A DNA stretch of 41,949 nucleotides from Psychrobacter piscatorii (GCF_001444505.1 NZ_LNDJ01000058.1:1-41949), one strand, 5' to 3'. Shown: positions 1-10,885, counted from the stretch's first letter. Notes: generated by a model from the letters alone, not told the origin. A program made the numbers and translations.

Positions 1-311
1 GAAAGAAAGAGGGGTTGTACCGTATAAGAAAAAAGGCTGATGTTTTTTTTGATAATGATATTAAACAAACAAGGTCATAAGTTAACCTGCAGTCAATCAA
101 ATTATTGTCTATAATGAGCGATATTGTTACTCTAATTTATAAGATGCCTCGGGCGCTAGAATATATTACGCCAACTAAAACTCAGCTACTATCACAATAA
201 TCACTGAGCATATTCTCTATAATGTTTTCTAAGCCAGATTAATTTTTGGAAACAGTATAAGGTGTCAAAAATAAGAGATAAAGATACAACCATAAGATTA
301 AAAGGCCACCT
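1..311. other. Intergenic region upstream of fimX-like gene
   Basis: No gene is visible here. The sequence is AT-rich. It holds two copies of TCTATAATG, at about 108-116 and 216-224. Each contains a perfect TATAAT -10 hexamer, but neither has a good -35 hexamer at 16-18 bp spacing. At least one may serve the gene at 312, but this is only a guess. Confidence 0.3.
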
Positions 312-2399
312 ATGCGCATTCAGTCCACCTTAAATCTATTAGTGATTAACGATGATCAGCTCTATGCTGAGCGTCTTGTACATCTACTGAGTGATTATTA
401 TGACAGCGTGAATTTAGGATTTTTGGATGATAAAGAAGAGCTACTAAAAGTACTGCGCCAGTCGTGGGATGTGCTGGTATTCGTTAGTGCTTATGATGTG
501 AGCTTTACGGATGTGGTTGGCATCATTCAAGAGCAGAGCATTGATTTGCCGATGATTTATTTGATGAAGGGTGAGGCAATATCGACCGCGTGTAATAATG
601 AGGGGTTGCCTGCGGTGATGAGCGGAACCATGGTCAAAGCACTCAAGGCTGATCAAGAGATGGCTATCGTTATGGCTATCTGCTTACAGCATGACAGCTT
701 GCGTAGTCGCCGTGAGCTCAAGAAACTACGCCATGTCCTATCAGAAGCAGAGCAACGTGCCAATGTGCTGATTAAAAACTCGAAAAGTGCAGTTGCCTAT
801 ATCGATGAAGGTATCCATATCTTTGCCAATGATCCCTATCTTCAACTGTTTGGCTTTCGGTCAATGAATGATGCCATAGGTGTGCCTGTTGTTGATTTGA
901 TTTCAGGTGGCGATAGTGTCAAGGACTTCAAGCAATTTCTACGTCAGTTCGATAAAGGTAGCCGTGACGAAGTCGAGTTTAACTTTGAAAGCGTGCGCAC
1001 GGATGGCAGTACTTTTGAGGCAAAATTACAGTTGGCATCTGCGACTTTAGATGGCGAACCCGTTACTCAGATTATCATACAACAAAATGCTAGCAACAGC
1101 GCAGAGGTTGCCAAACGCTTGGCTGAAGCAGAGCGTAAAGATAACATGACAGGTGTGAATAATCGCCGCGGCTTTGAGGAGCAAATGGCGATAGTGCACC
1201 AGCAAGCAACTCAAGGCGTGCTGACAGCAGCATTGCTCTATGTACAGCTCGATAACATTGGAAAAATAAGAAGTAGCCTCGGTCTGCAAGGAGTAGATAC
1301 GACTGTTAAACAGGTTGCCTATGCACTAGATGAACTGGTATCGGATGGACATGTCAGCCGCTTTAGTGATACCGCATTTATGATACTTGTCAAAGACAAA
1401 ACTACCTCAGAGCTCGAAGAGCTGGCTGAGAACATCGGTTCGCGTATCAGTGAGATGCTCATTGAGGTAGATAAGCGTACGACGAGTACCACGGTAAGTA
1501 TCGCAATCGTCAAAATCGAAAAAAATACCGCAGAGCCCGCTATAATAATAGAGCGTGCTATGGATGCTATTAGCCAGATCATGGTCGAAACCTCTAACCA
1601 TGGTGGTACTTATCATCTATATGATCCAAGTGAGCATGCCAATAGTGATGATCATGCGCTTGCTGAGTCTCTGATTGATGCTATTACAAACAGTCGATTT
1701 GAGCTGTCATTTCAACCAATATACGATATCAATCAAGATCGCAGTGACTTTTTTGAAGTGTATCTACGTCTGCCATTGGCCGATGCCGATAACACGGTAT
1801 TGACTCCTGATCAGTTTATGGCTGTGGCCAGAAAACACAAGCTACTTGAAAAGATAGATCGCTGGGTACTCATTAATGCGTGCAAAAAAATCAATGATGT
1901 CCGTAAAGAGCATCCTGAAGCCAGACTATTGGTGCAGCTAACCAGTGCCTCATTAATTGACAAGAAACTGCCTAATGTTGCAAGCCAACTGATCAAGGCA
2001 GTAGGCGGCGCCGCTGGTGTCTTAACGTTGCAATTTAACGAAAAAGACATCTCGGATCATTTAACTGTGGCAAAATCCCAGTTTTCGGCCCTTAACGAAG
2101 TCAACTGTCAAATGGGCATTACTAATTTTGGTTCTTCTGCCAAATCTATCGAAATTGTCAATTTAGTGCAGCCGGATATCGTGCGTTTGGCGCGTAACTA
2201 TGTACAAGATATCAATTCAGCAGATAACTTAGACACGGTTAAATCACTTATCATGCGCATCAATGAGGTAAATGTTGATGTGCTAATGCCGTATATTGAA
2301 GATGCAGCGACTATGTCAGTCGCATGGAGTGTGGGGGCGCGCTATCTGCAAGGATACTATTTAGAAAAGCCTAGCAAAACGCTAAAGATCGCCAGTTAA
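312..2399 (+). CDS. fimX: FimX-like degenerate REC-PAS-GGDEF-EAL c-di-GMP effector
   Basis: 695 aa, close to the length of Pseudomonas FimX, a cytoplasmic c-di-GMP receptor that promotes type IV pilus assembly. Domains in order: a receiver-like domain (1-125) with acidic D14 D15 but S59 where the phosphoacceptor Asp should be, a PAS domain (about 145-265), a GGDEF domain (270-440) and an EAL domain (450-690). The cyclase motif is RFSDTAF (350-356) in place of RYGGDEF, and the phosphodiesterase motif is EVYLR (482-486) in place of EALLR. Both enzymes should therefore be dead. FimX has the same architecture with equally degenerate motifs, so a binding-only effector role fits. No pilus gene lies in the window. 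ATG start; no strong Shine-Dalgarno (SD) sequence seen. The family assignment is by motif and layout. Confidence 0.8.
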   Translation: MRIQSTLNLLVINDDQLYAERLVHLLSDYYDSVNLGFLDDKEELLKVLRQSWDVLVFVSAYDVSFTDVVGIIQEQSIDLPMIYLMKGEAISTACNNEGLPAVMSGTMVKALKADQEMAIVMAICLQHDSLRSRRELKKLRHVLSEAEQRANVLIKNSKSAVAYIDEGIHIFANDPYLQLFGFRSMNDAIGVPVVDLISGGDSVKDFKQFLRQFDKGSRDEVEFNFESVRTDGSTFEAKLQLASATLDGEPVTQIIIQQNASNSAEVAKRLAEAERKDNMTGVNNRRGFEEQMAIVHQQATQGVLTAALLYVQLDNIGKIRSSLGLQGVDTTVKQVAYALDELVSDGHVSRFSDTAFMILVKDKTTSELEELAENIGSRISEMLIEVDKRTTSTTVSIAIVKIEKNTAEPAIIIERAMDAISQIMVETSNHGGTYHLYDPSEHANSDDHALAESLIDAITNSRFELSFQPIYDINQDRSDFFEVYLRLPLADADNTVLTPDQFMAVARKHKLLEKIDRWVLINACKKINDVRKEHPEARLLVQLTSASLIDKKLPNVASQLIKAVGGAAGVLTLQFNEKDISDHLTVAKSQFSALNEVNCQMGITNFGSSAKSIEIVNLVQPDIVRLARNYVQDINSADNLDTVKSLIMRINEVNVDVLMPYIEDAATMSVAWSVGARYLQGYYLEKPSKTLKIAS

Positions 2400-2457
2400 C
2401 ACATTGCGATGCTACAAAATCTTTATCGCTAATGCTCACCAACCAAAGATTGCCAAA

Positions 2458-2916
2458 ATGTCTATTATTAGTAAATATCAAATAAGCAGTCTTTTTGCCG
2501 CTGTTTTATTGCTCACTGCTTGTGAGCATACCCCGCCTGATCATCGCGACCCTGTGACACTACCACTATATGTCAATGGAGATGCAGATAATGGCTCGTT
2601 AATTTATCAAGATGCTTGCAGTCAATGCCACCAGCTCAACGCTGGTCTCAATAAAAAGGGCCCGCAATTAATGAATATATACGGCGCACCAGCTGCTGAG
2701 CTAAAAGATTACACTTATAGCGAAGGGCTCACAGAGTCAGGATGGGTATGGGATGCCAAAACACTCGATCCCTATATCGCGGATGCACAAAAAGCCATGC
2801 CAGATTCAAAGATGCTATCAGACCCTATGCCAGATGCTAAAGAGCGCGCGGATGTTATTGCGTATTTATCAACCCTCCGCGCTGATGCGCCGATCGTCGT
2901 AGATGATGCGAACTGA
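2458..2916 (+). CDS. Lipoprotein class I cytochrome c
   Basis: About 152 aa from the ATG at 2458. The frame is open back to a TTG at 2404, but only the 2458 start puts a standard lipoprotein signal at the N-terminus, with lipobox LLTAC and acylated C22. A single haem c site CSQCH (54-58) is followed by a class I cytochrome c fold ending in IAYLSTL. M119 in MPDSKM is the likely axial Met, corresponding to PGTKM in mitochondrial and bacterial c2-type cytochromes. It should be a membrane-anchored periplasmic electron carrier. The partner oxidase or dehydrogenase is not nearby. It starts 58 bases after the fimX-like stop, so the two may be co-transcribed. Confidence 0.8.
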   Translation: MSIISKYQISSLFAAVLLLTACEHTPPDHRDPVTLPLYVNGDADNGSLIYQDACSQCHQLNAGLNKKGPQLMNIYGAPAAELKDYTYSEGLTESGWVWDAKTLDPYIADAQKAMPDSKMLSDPMPDAKERADVIAYLSTLRADAPIVVDDAN

Positions 2917-2964
2917 CCTTACTGGTTGATCGTTATGACCCAAAAAATGAGCCGATAATTTACT

Positions 2965-3993
2965 ATGACCCATGCCCCTAACGATAGAGCACCATCACCT
3001 ACATATCAAAAAATAGCCAAAACGCTTAGTCAGTCCGCTCCTAGTGGCACCGATTTGCAACGCAATCAGCAGAAAATTGCACAATTGATGGCGCAATTGA
3101 ACCAAATTGTATTGGATAAACCGCAAGCAGTTAAATTGGCACTCAGTGGCATACTAGCAGGTGGGCATTTATTGCTACAAGATTTACCTGGTATGGGTAA
3201 GACGACTCTGGCTCAAGGTTTAGCTAAGCTGTTAGGCCTGAGTTTTAGCCGAGTGCAGTTCACCAATGACATGCTCCCTGCCGATATCTTAGGCATGAGT
3301 ATCTATGACCAAAGTAAACTGCGTTTTGAATTTCGTCCCGGTCCTATTTTTACTCAACTGCTACTTGCTGACGAAATCAACCGCTCCAGCCCCAAGACGC
3401 AAAGCGCACTCCTTGAAGCAATGGAAGAGCGACAAGTGACGCAAGATGGACAAACTTATCCCTTGCCGCAGCCGTTCTTTGTTATTGCAACCCAAAACCC
3501 ACTGCAACAAGCTGGCGTCTATCCGTTACCTGAATCACAGTTAGATAGGTTCTTGCTGTGTGTGTCATTGGGCTATCCATCACCTATGGCAGAGCGTGAA
3601 CTACTAAAAGGTCAAGATCGCCGTGAGCTATTAAAGGATCTAGATACGGTGCTTGATACTGAGGCTGTGCTATTGGCACAACAAGGCGTAAAACAAGTTT
3701 ATGTGGCGGATGTGGTATTGGATTATCTACAAAGACTTGTTGCAAAGACTCGAGCAAGCCAAGAGTATCATGGGTTATCACCACGTGGCGTGCTATCGCT
3801 ACAGCGTGCTGCACAGGCTTATGCTTATGTGTCGGGGCATATGGAGGTGACGCCTGAAGATATCCAAGCGGTCTTCGCTGCCGTGGCTGATCATCGTCTC
3901 GGGCAGCGTTTTGCCCCTGCACAAGTGGTAGGTGGGCAAGCACCGCAGACCATCGCCCAACGCATTTTAGCAGACGTGCCTGTCATCGTTTAG
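2965..3993 (+). CDS. MoxR-family AAA+ ATPase
   Basis: 342 aa. Walker A is GMGKT (76-80). Walker B is LLLADE (D136 E137), followed by the MoxR-typical INRSSPKTQSALLEAMEE. A C-terminal lid contains the GLSPRG motif. MoxR ATPases are cytoplasmic chaperone-like proteins, usually encoded beside DUF58 proteins and often transglutaminases, as here with the next two genes. The first 35 residues before the AAA core are polar and look disordered. A 126-base gap separates it from the DUF58 gene, so that gene may have its own promoter. The client is unknown. Confidence 0.9.
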   Translation: MTHAPNDRAPSPTYQKIAKTLSQSAPSGTDLQRNQQKIAQLMAQLNQIVLDKPQAVKLALSGILAGGHLLLQDLPGMGKTTLAQGLAKLLGLSFSRVQFTNDMLPADILGMSIYDQSKLRFEFRPGPIFTQLLLADEINRSSPKTQSALLEAMEERQVTQDGQTYPLPQPFFVIATQNPLQQAGVYPLPESQLDRFLLCVSLGYPSPMAERELLKGQDRRELLKDLDTVLDTEAVLLAQQGVKQVYVADVVLDYLQRLVAKTRASQEYHGLSPRGVLSLQRAAQAYAYVSGHMEVTPEDIQAVFAAVADHRLGQRFAPAQVVGGQAPQTIAQRILADVPVIV

Positions 3994-4119
3994 CTGTCTA
4001 TATTTTTAGTTATCTATATTGAAGTACGAGCAGGTTTGATAATACATGGCTATATCATTGAGTCTGTTAGTCTGAGGACTAGCGACTAGAGTCAATTACA
4101 TGGTAAGAATAGGGTAGTC

Positions 4120-5136
4120 ATGAGCTTTTTACCAAAAGCCTTAACCGCGTCAATCAGGTCAGCAATGAGCCGTTGGTTTGCCTCGCGCGCACCCAAAAAT
4201 GATAGCGCGACGCTCAATCTACGCAACGTCTATATTTTTTTTAGTCGTGAGGGTATGCTATTTGCTGTGCTATTAGTGATTACCTTTATCGCAGGTATCA
4301 ATTATGGCAATAACTTGGTACTTGGCTTGTGTTTTTATCTGGTCAGCGTTTGGTTGATTAGTTTTCATGTGACTTTTGCGCACATATCGGGTCTGCAAGT
4401 GCGTCTGCTGGAGGTCACTATGACAGAGGCGGGGACACCTGCTTGGGTGACACTGCAACTCAAAAGTGAGAGCCGTCAACCACGGCGACAGTTATTATTT
4501 GAGTTTGAGCAAGCAGCTGACAAGAAGGATAAAAGTGGCACGAATCGGCAAAGCTCCATACTCGTAACGAGTCTACAAAGTGAGCAAATTATTCGCCTAC
4601 CTGTTCAAACCTACAATCGCGGTCCTCTTGAGCTGCCACGACTAATAATTAAAACCGTTTATCCTTTGGGTATTATGCGTGCTTGGTCTTATGTCTATTT
4701 TGCGCGTAAGACTTGGGTGTATCCCAAACCTGAAGCATTTGACTGGCAGGTGCAGTATTCAGTTGCAAGCTCGGAGGATCTGCCAACTGGCGGACAATAT
4801 CGACAAGGGCAAGACGACTTTGAGCGACTGGATAATTATGTCGAAGGGGAGTCACTGGCCCGTGTCTCTTGGGGCCATGTGGCACGGGGTCAAGGCATGT
4901 TTACCAAGCACTTTGCAGACCCTGTCGGTCATGAGCAAACGCTTGATTATGCAGATATGCCAGGTGCTCATCATGAACAGAAGCTTGCGCAATTGGCTCA
5001 TGGGGCGTTGACATTGGGTCAATTAGGCGTGCCCTTTCAAATGCGTTTACCCAATGATACGCCTACTAGCGCAGCGGTGGGTGATGGCGAGACTTTTGCG
5101 CAAGCGTGCTTGCTAAGGCTGGCGAAAGCACCATGA
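4120..5136 (+). CDS. DUF58 domain membrane protein
   Basis: 338 aa. Two closely spaced hydrophobic segments (about 46-60 and 65-84) anchor the protein, and the rest is soluble. The DUF58 core is visible at about 227-255, with the motif DDFERLDNYVEGESLARVSW and a following GHVARG. Family members travel with MoxR ATPases and are thought to be their adaptor or client, with a von Willebrand A-like fold. The stop overlaps the start of the next gene (ATGA at 5133-5136), so expression of the two is coupled. Specific function unknown. Confidence 0.85.
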   Translation: MSFLPKALTASIRSAMSRWFASRAPKNDSATLNLRNVYIFFSREGMLFAVLLVITFIAGINYGNNLVLGLCFYLVSVWLISFHVTFAHISGLQVRLLEVTMTEAGTPAWVTLQLKSESRQPRRQLLFEFEQAADKKDKSGTNRQSSILVTSLQSEQIIRLPVQTYNRGPLELPRLIIKTVYPLGIMRAWSYVYFARKTWVYPKPEAFDWQVQYSVASSEDLPTGGQYRQGQDDFERLDNYVEGESLARVSWGHVARGQGMFTKHFADPVGHEQTLDYADMPGAHHEQKLAQLAHGALTLGQLGVPFQMRLPNDTPTSAAVGDGETFAQACLLRLAKAP

Positions 5137-7364
5137 ATGAACCCAAACAGTTTTCTGCAACCGATGCCACAAAAACGGCAAGCTTTGAGCAGTTAGCACT
5201 CGGTCAAAATATACAAGCGAAAAGTGGCATAGCAGCTGATAATAAATGGTATCGGCGATTACTGGCTCTACCAGCCTACTACTGGGTGCTAATTGCTCAA
5301 ATAGCAGTCGTGTTGCCACATGCTGCTCACTTGCCAATATGGTTAATCGGGTTTGCGGCGATTAGTATCATTGCCCAACTACCGCGTCTCAAGAGTCGGC
5401 TAAAAAAACTCTCGCATTTAAAACGTGTCTATCAAAGCATGCAGATGCTGGGTTTTTTATTAGGTCTAGTAGGTCTATGGCTAACGTATAACACAGCCTT
5501 TGGGCTAGACATGGGCGTGGCATTTTTGGTGCTATGTCTCGCTAGTAAGCTTTGGGAGCTGTACAAGCGGCGCGATGCTTACGTGGTGTTGAATCTATCG
5601 TTATTTGTACTTGCTGCATTGTTTTTAATGGATCAAGGGTTGCTGACAACTTTAGAGGTGGTACTGGGCGCTGTTATTGTCCTGCTGGCGTTTATTGCCC
5701 TAAACGACGATAGCAATGATGACGGTGATGGACGCCTGCGTACTTTAGGGGTATTAGGGATTGGGGCACTGCCATTGTTGGTGGTGCTGTTTCTATTTTT
5801 CCCTAGGCTGCCGCCACTGTGGTCAGTACAACTATCAGGTCAGCAAGCGACCACAGGTGTGTCTGATAGTATGTCACCCGGTGATTTTGCCAATTTAGGC
5901 CAGTCAACTGAGCTGGCTTTTCGCGTAGAGTTTGGCGATGAGCGTCCACCGCAACAGCAACTATATTGGCGCGGACTCGTGTTTAGTGATTTTGACGGAG
6001 TTACCTGGCGTCCAAGCAATCAGGTAAGCCAATGGCCGACTAGATCGCAAGCCCCTACATGGATTCAAAATGCCTTTGCTACCGTTCCTGAGCAAGTGCA
6101 AGCCGCACCTACTCGCTATCAAATTATCCTAGAACCTACTCAGCAGAACTGGTTATTCGGGCTCGATTATCCTTTTTCTCAGCAGCCAGATATCAACATT
6201 ACTTCCAACTTTACATTATCAAAAGATCAGCCTGTTACGCAGCAGCTTCGCTATAATGTAATGCAATTCTCATCAATGCGTATTGATTCTGTGCTGACAG
6301 AGGCATCAAGACGCCTAAATCTGGCACTACCAGCAGAGGGCAATCCGCAAGCACGCGCGCTTGCTAAGCAGTTATTTGTACAATCAGGCTCAGATCCAGT
6401 GCGCTACATGGCTGCTATCGAGCGCTGGATCAATCAAACAGAGTTTCGCTATACGTTGTCACCGCCACGACTCAATACTGATCGTATCGATGAGTTTTTG
6501 TTTGAGACCAAAGCAGGGTTTTGTGAGCACTACTCTTCAAGCTTTACTTTTATGATGCGCGCAGCTGGTATTCCAGCGCGGGTAGTAGCAGGCTATCAAG
6601 GTGGTGAGCTGAGTCAAGGTGGTGATGTTTGGGAAGTGCGTCAAAAAGATGCGCATGCATGGACTGAAGTTTGGCTCGAAGGCCAAGGCTGGGTACGTGT
6701 CGATCCCACGTCATTTGTGGCGCCTGAGCGAGTTGAGCAGGGTATGAATGCGATGACCCAGCAGCAAGGCGCAGCCATGTTTGGCAGTGGTGCTAGCGCG
6801 CAAATCAGCTACCAGCAGTATCAAATGCTACAAACACTACGTCGCTTGTCTGACCAAGCCAGTTACTATTGGCAAAAAGACGTGGTTGGTTATGATCAAG
6901 ACAAACAAGCAGATTCGCTATTAAAATGGTTTAATATCCGCTCCATTATGCAGCAAGTGATTTGGTTAGCGGCCAGTGCTATTATCGTTATGACTACCTT
7001 AGTATTCATCATTTGGCAGCGCCGGCGCAAACGCTGGCATCCAGCAGATTTGCCGCTTGCCCAGCTCTCAAAACATATCGGCAAGCGCGATAAATTATTG
7101 GATCGAGAGGATAATGAAGGACAGTTGGCATGGCTAGAACGCTTAGCATCTGCTATCGATAGTCGCTTAGATAACGATACTCACCGTCATGCAAGTCGTT
7201 TAACAGACAGTGAAAACCCGATAGCGATTCAGACAAAACTGATTGAAATTAGACAAGATTACCGTCAGTTACGTTATGGGCGCTTGAGTACGTTTGATAC
7301 CAATCACAGTGAGTATCAAAAACTACTTAAGCAGCTGAAAAAAAATGTACGCGATCTACTGTGA
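5133..7364 (+). CDS. tgpA: TgpA-like transglutaminase-fold membrane protein
   Basis: 743 aa from the ATG at 5133, which overlaps the DUF58 stop. An upstream GTG at 5106 is in frame but lies inside the DUF58 gene and is not preferred. The N-terminal third has several membrane segments (about residues 40-225). A periplasmic transglutaminase-like domain follows, with the triad C464 (in AGFCEHY), H508 (in DAHAW) and D524 (in RVDPTS). One more membrane segment (about 615-640) precedes a cytoplasmic DUF4129-like tail ending YGRLSTFDTN. This matches Pseudomonas TgpA, an essential protein of unknown substrate. With moxR and DUF58 it forms the usual triad. Confidence 0.88.
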   Translation: MNEPKQFSATDATKTASFEQLALGQNIQAKSGIAADNKWYRRLLALPAYYWVLIAQIAVVLPHAAHLPIWLIGFAAISIIAQLPRLKSRLKKLSHLKRVYQSMQMLGFLLGLVGLWLTYNTAFGLDMGVAFLVLCLASKLWELYKRRDAYVVLNLSLFVLAALFLMDQGLLTTLEVVLGAVIVLLAFIALNDDSNDDGDGRLRTLGVLGIGALPLLVVLFLFFPRLPPLWSVQLSGQQATTGVSDSMSPGDFANLGQSTELAFRVEFGDERPPQQQLYWRGLVFSDFDGVTWRPSNQVSQWPTRSQAPTWIQNAFATVPEQVQAAPTRYQIILEPTQQNWLFGLDYPFSQQPDINITSNFTLSKDQPVTQQLRYNVMQFSSMRIDSVLTEASRRLNLALPAEGNPQARALAKQLFVQSGSDPVRYMAAIERWINQTEFRYTLSPPRLNTDRIDEFLFETKAGFCEHYSSSFTFMMRAAGIPARVVAGYQGGELSQGGDVWEVRQKDAHAWTEVWLEGQGWVRVDPTSFVAPERVEQGMNAMTQQQGAAMFGSGASAQISYQQYQMLQTLRRLSDQASYYWQKDVVGYDQDKQADSLLKWFNIRSIMQQVIWLAASAIIVMTTLVFIIWQRRRKRWHPADLPLAQLSKHIGKRDKLLDREDNEGQLAWLERLASAIDSRLDNDTHRHASRLTDSENPIAIQTKLIEIRQDYRQLRYGRLSTFDTNHSEYQKLLKQLKKNVRDLL

Positions 7365-7466
7365 TTTTTCAATCACTTGGTATTGAGATTGGACGTCTTA
7401 ATTATTATATGCCTGATAGATTGCTTTAGAACTGTTTAATAAAATGAGTTAGCAAGAGAGTGTAAT

Positions 7467-7754
7467 ATGGCGGTATATGTAGATTTTATGCAGATAAAAT
7501 TCAAAGGCTATAAATGGTGCCATATGCTTGCGGATAGTTTGCAAGAGCTGCATGATTTTGCAGCGTTTATCGAGGTAGATCCACGTTTATTCCACCGCAC
7601 CGCAAGCTACCCGCATTATGATATTACCGTGCAAATGCGCGAAACAGCCCTTGAGAAGGGGGCGCTGCCTGCCGACAGGAAAAAAATTATTGAGTGCGCA
7701 AAGAAGTTAAAAGTAGAGCTGCAGTCTGAAATGTCGTTATCTGATAGTGACTGA
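7467..7754 (+). CDS. DUF4031 domain protein
   Basis: 95 aa. This is a compact, soluble, single-domain protein with no signal peptide. It begins MAVYVDFMQIKFKGYKW and contains the HYDIT segment typical of the DUF4031 family (short bacterial proteins of unknown function). The conserved Asp, His and Tyr residues (YVD at the N-terminus, FHRTASYPHYDI in the middle) could form a metal or nucleotide site, but that is a guess. It has its own space on both sides (102 bases upstream) and is followed by a strong terminator, so it is probably monocistronic. Confidence 0.8.
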   Translation: MAVYVDFMQIKFKGYKWCHMLADSLQELHDFAAFIEVDPRLFHRTASYPHYDITVQMRETALEKGALPADRKKIIECAKKLKVELQSEMSLSDSD

Positions 7755-7778
7755 TGCAGCTTATAAGTTACACAAAGA

Positions 7779-7818
7779 AAAAGGTGGGTAGAGATTTTGC
7801 TCACCCACCTTTTTTTTT
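7779..7818. terminator. Bidirectional intrinsic terminator
   Basis: AAAGGTGGGT (7780-7789) pairs with ACCCACCTTT (7803-7812). GAG and CTC extend the stem inside, with one bulged A. Eight or more Ts follow on the + strand, and an A run on the left gives a T run on the - strand. It sits between convergent DUF4031 and DUF302 genes. Confidence 0.9.
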
Positions 7819-7846
7819 GCTTAGATGATACTTTTCTCGTTTGGTA

Positions 7847-8362
7847 TTATTTGGCAACTGCCGCCGTGCTGACAGCGTTGAGCGCTTTTGAGGCATTATC
7901 AAGCTCAGTATCACAGCCTTTGATATGGTGGCGTGTCTTTAGGTAGTCAGGATTATTGTATGAGAGCCAGACGTTTTTATTGGCATCTTCACTGATTAGG
8001 ATTTTTTGTAGTAAATCAATGGCAACCGTTTGTTCGCAATTCATCAATGGCGTGCCTGCTTTAGGATTACCAAACATAACGACTTGCGTTGGTCGTAATG
8101 ATAGATCGACACTTTGCGCATTTTTTTGATGATCGATTCGCGCAAATACTTTCATGCCTTTGCTTTCGATCATTGAGACCAGCTTATCTGCGGTATCTTG
8201 GACGGAATGATTGCTTTGTAGGGTTACTAGACCTTTGTCAGCGTTGATTGACTGGGTTGTTGCTGTCGGTGAATCAGTAGCATCGGCTTTATTCAAAAAC
8301 GTATCGACACTGGCACAAGATGACACGGCCAATGCCAGAGCGGCAATAGAGACAATTTTAAT
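7847..8362 (-). CDS. DUF302 lipoprotein, probable AUU start
   Basis: About 171 aa. The body (TADKLVSMIESKGMKVFARIDH through a C-terminal conserved Cys) is the DUF302 fold, found in periplasmic or cytoplasmic proteins of unknown role. The start is unusual. The only in-frame standard start is a TTG at 8407, which gives an unlikely N-terminus (MGIATYYGSLKD) with no SD sequence. Starting instead at the ATT at 8362-8360 gives (M)KIVSIAALALAVSSC, a textbook lipoprotein signal. An AAGGA lies at about SD distance upstream of that ATT. The coordinates here use the ATT. It may be a true AUU start, as in infC, or a mutated ATG. Confidence 0.65.
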   Translation of the reverse strand: MKIVSIAALALAVSSCASVDTFLNKADATDSPTATTQSINADKGLVTLQSNHSVQDTADKLVSMIESKGMKVFARIDHQKNAQSVDLSLRPTQVVMFGNPKAGTPLMNCEQTVAIDLLQKILISEDANKNVWLSYNNPDYLKTRHHIKGCDTELDNASKALNAVSTAAVAK

Positions 8363-8457
8363 CGTAGTGATATCCTTGAGCGATCCGTAGTAGGTGGCAA
8401 TACCCAATACTTATTGTGCGTCATCAGGCAGGGGATGGCAATATATCCAATTGATCG

Positions 8458-9324
8458 TTACACCAAACGCTCTGCCAAATAGTCGACCAGTAGTCTGATT
8501 TTTGGCGATAGTTGACGGTTGTGTGGGTAGAGCGCCCAAATGCTTTCTTTGGGTTCTCTATAGTCGTCGAGTAAGCTCACCAACGCACCCGATGCCAGAT
8601 GTTTTTGTACGTAGTAATCAGGCAACTGTACGATACCAAGCCCTTTTAACGCCGCATCAACCAGACTATAACCGCTGTTGCACTGTATGGTACCAGAGAC
8701 GCGCAAGTTCTTTTCTGTACCATCTTCGACAAAGTGCCAATAGTCGCGCGTACCCAATAGGCAGTTATGTTGACTGAGATCGTCAAGCGTGCGCGGTACC
8801 CCGTATTGATTGAGATAGGCTGGTGTCGCACAGACAAAATTGGTGCGCAGGCTAAGCTTTTTTGCCATCATCGTAGAGTCGCGCAACTTGCCAATACGAA
8901 TGGCCAAATCGTAGCCACCCTCGACCAAATCAATCTGTTGATTGCTCAAAAAAGCAGTTACTTCGATCTCACGATACTGCATCATAAAATCATTGATGAG
9001 TGGTAGTAGTTGCTGCTCGCCATAAGTCACAGGCGCGGTCAATTTAATTCTACCTTGAGGCTTTGATTGCAAATTGCTCACCGCTTGCTCAGCCGCGTTC
9101 AAACCATCGAGCACACTGCGGCAATGCTCATAAAACACGCGGCCCTCTTCGGTGAGTGAGACTTTACGTGTGGTACGATATAGCAGCTTGATCTTCAGTC
9201 GCTCCTCTAACGCACTGATCTGGCGGCTGACCTGTGCGGTCGAGATACCAAGGGCTTTTGCAGCGCGCGTAAAGCTCCCGTACTCTGCCACACAGACAAA
9301 CTCACTAATCCCTTCCCAGCGCAT
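8458..9324 (-). CDS. LysR-family transcriptional regulator
   Basis: 288 aa from the ATG at 9324. A TTG four codons upstream is possible but weaker. The N-terminal winged helix-turn-helix reads FTRAAKALGISTAQVSRQIS (about 18-37), followed by the effector-binding domain with motifs typical of the CrgA/AaeR-like branch, such as GLGIVQLPDYYV. It is divergent from adhC, the usual arrangement for a LysR protein controlling its neighbour. The 315-base gap between them holds a long inverted repeat and a pair of direct repeats that could be its sites. The effector cannot be told from sequence; formaldehyde stress or a related aldehyde is plausible from context. Confidence 0.88.
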   Translation of the reverse strand: MRWEGISEFVCVAEYGSFTRAAKALGISTAQVSRQISALEERLKIKLLYRTTRKVSLTEEGRVFYEHCRSVLDGLNAAEQAVSNLQSKPQGRIKLTAPVTYGEQQLLPLINDFMMQYREIEVTAFLSNQQIDLVEGGYDLAIRIGKLRDSTMMAKKLSLRTNFVCATPAYLNQYGVPRTLDDLSQHNCLLGTRDYWHFVEDGTEKNLRVSGTIQCNSGYSLVDAALKGLGIVQLPDYYVQKHLASGALVSLLDDYREPKESIWALYPHNRQLSPKIRLLVDYLAERLV

Positions 9325-10764
<1,440 letters not shown>

Positions 10765-10820
10765 GCGTCGTTACTGACAGTAATATCAAAATCACAGTTT
10801 TAACCTGATGACGCTACAAT

Positions 10821-10857
10821 AAAAAAAGCTGCTTCAATTTTGAAGCAGCTTTTTTTT
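10821..10857. terminator. Bidirectional intrinsic terminator
   Basis: The stem AAGCTGCTTCAA / TTGAAGCAGCTT has a 2-3 nt loop. It is flanked by an A run on the left and eight Ts on the right. It lies between the convergent adhC and frnE-like genes and can serve both. Confidence 0.93.
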
Positions 10858-10885
10858 ATTTTATTTTTTTACAATGACAGACGGT

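Noticed and set aside
312..2399. Active diguanylate cyclase or phosphodiesterase
   Set aside because: Both signature motifs are degenerate (SDTAF for GGDEF, EVY for EAL), so only ligand binding is likely.
7361..7376. Terminator at the end of tgpA
   Set aside because: GTGATT-4-AATCAC overlaps the stop codon, but it is AT-rich and has no T run after it.
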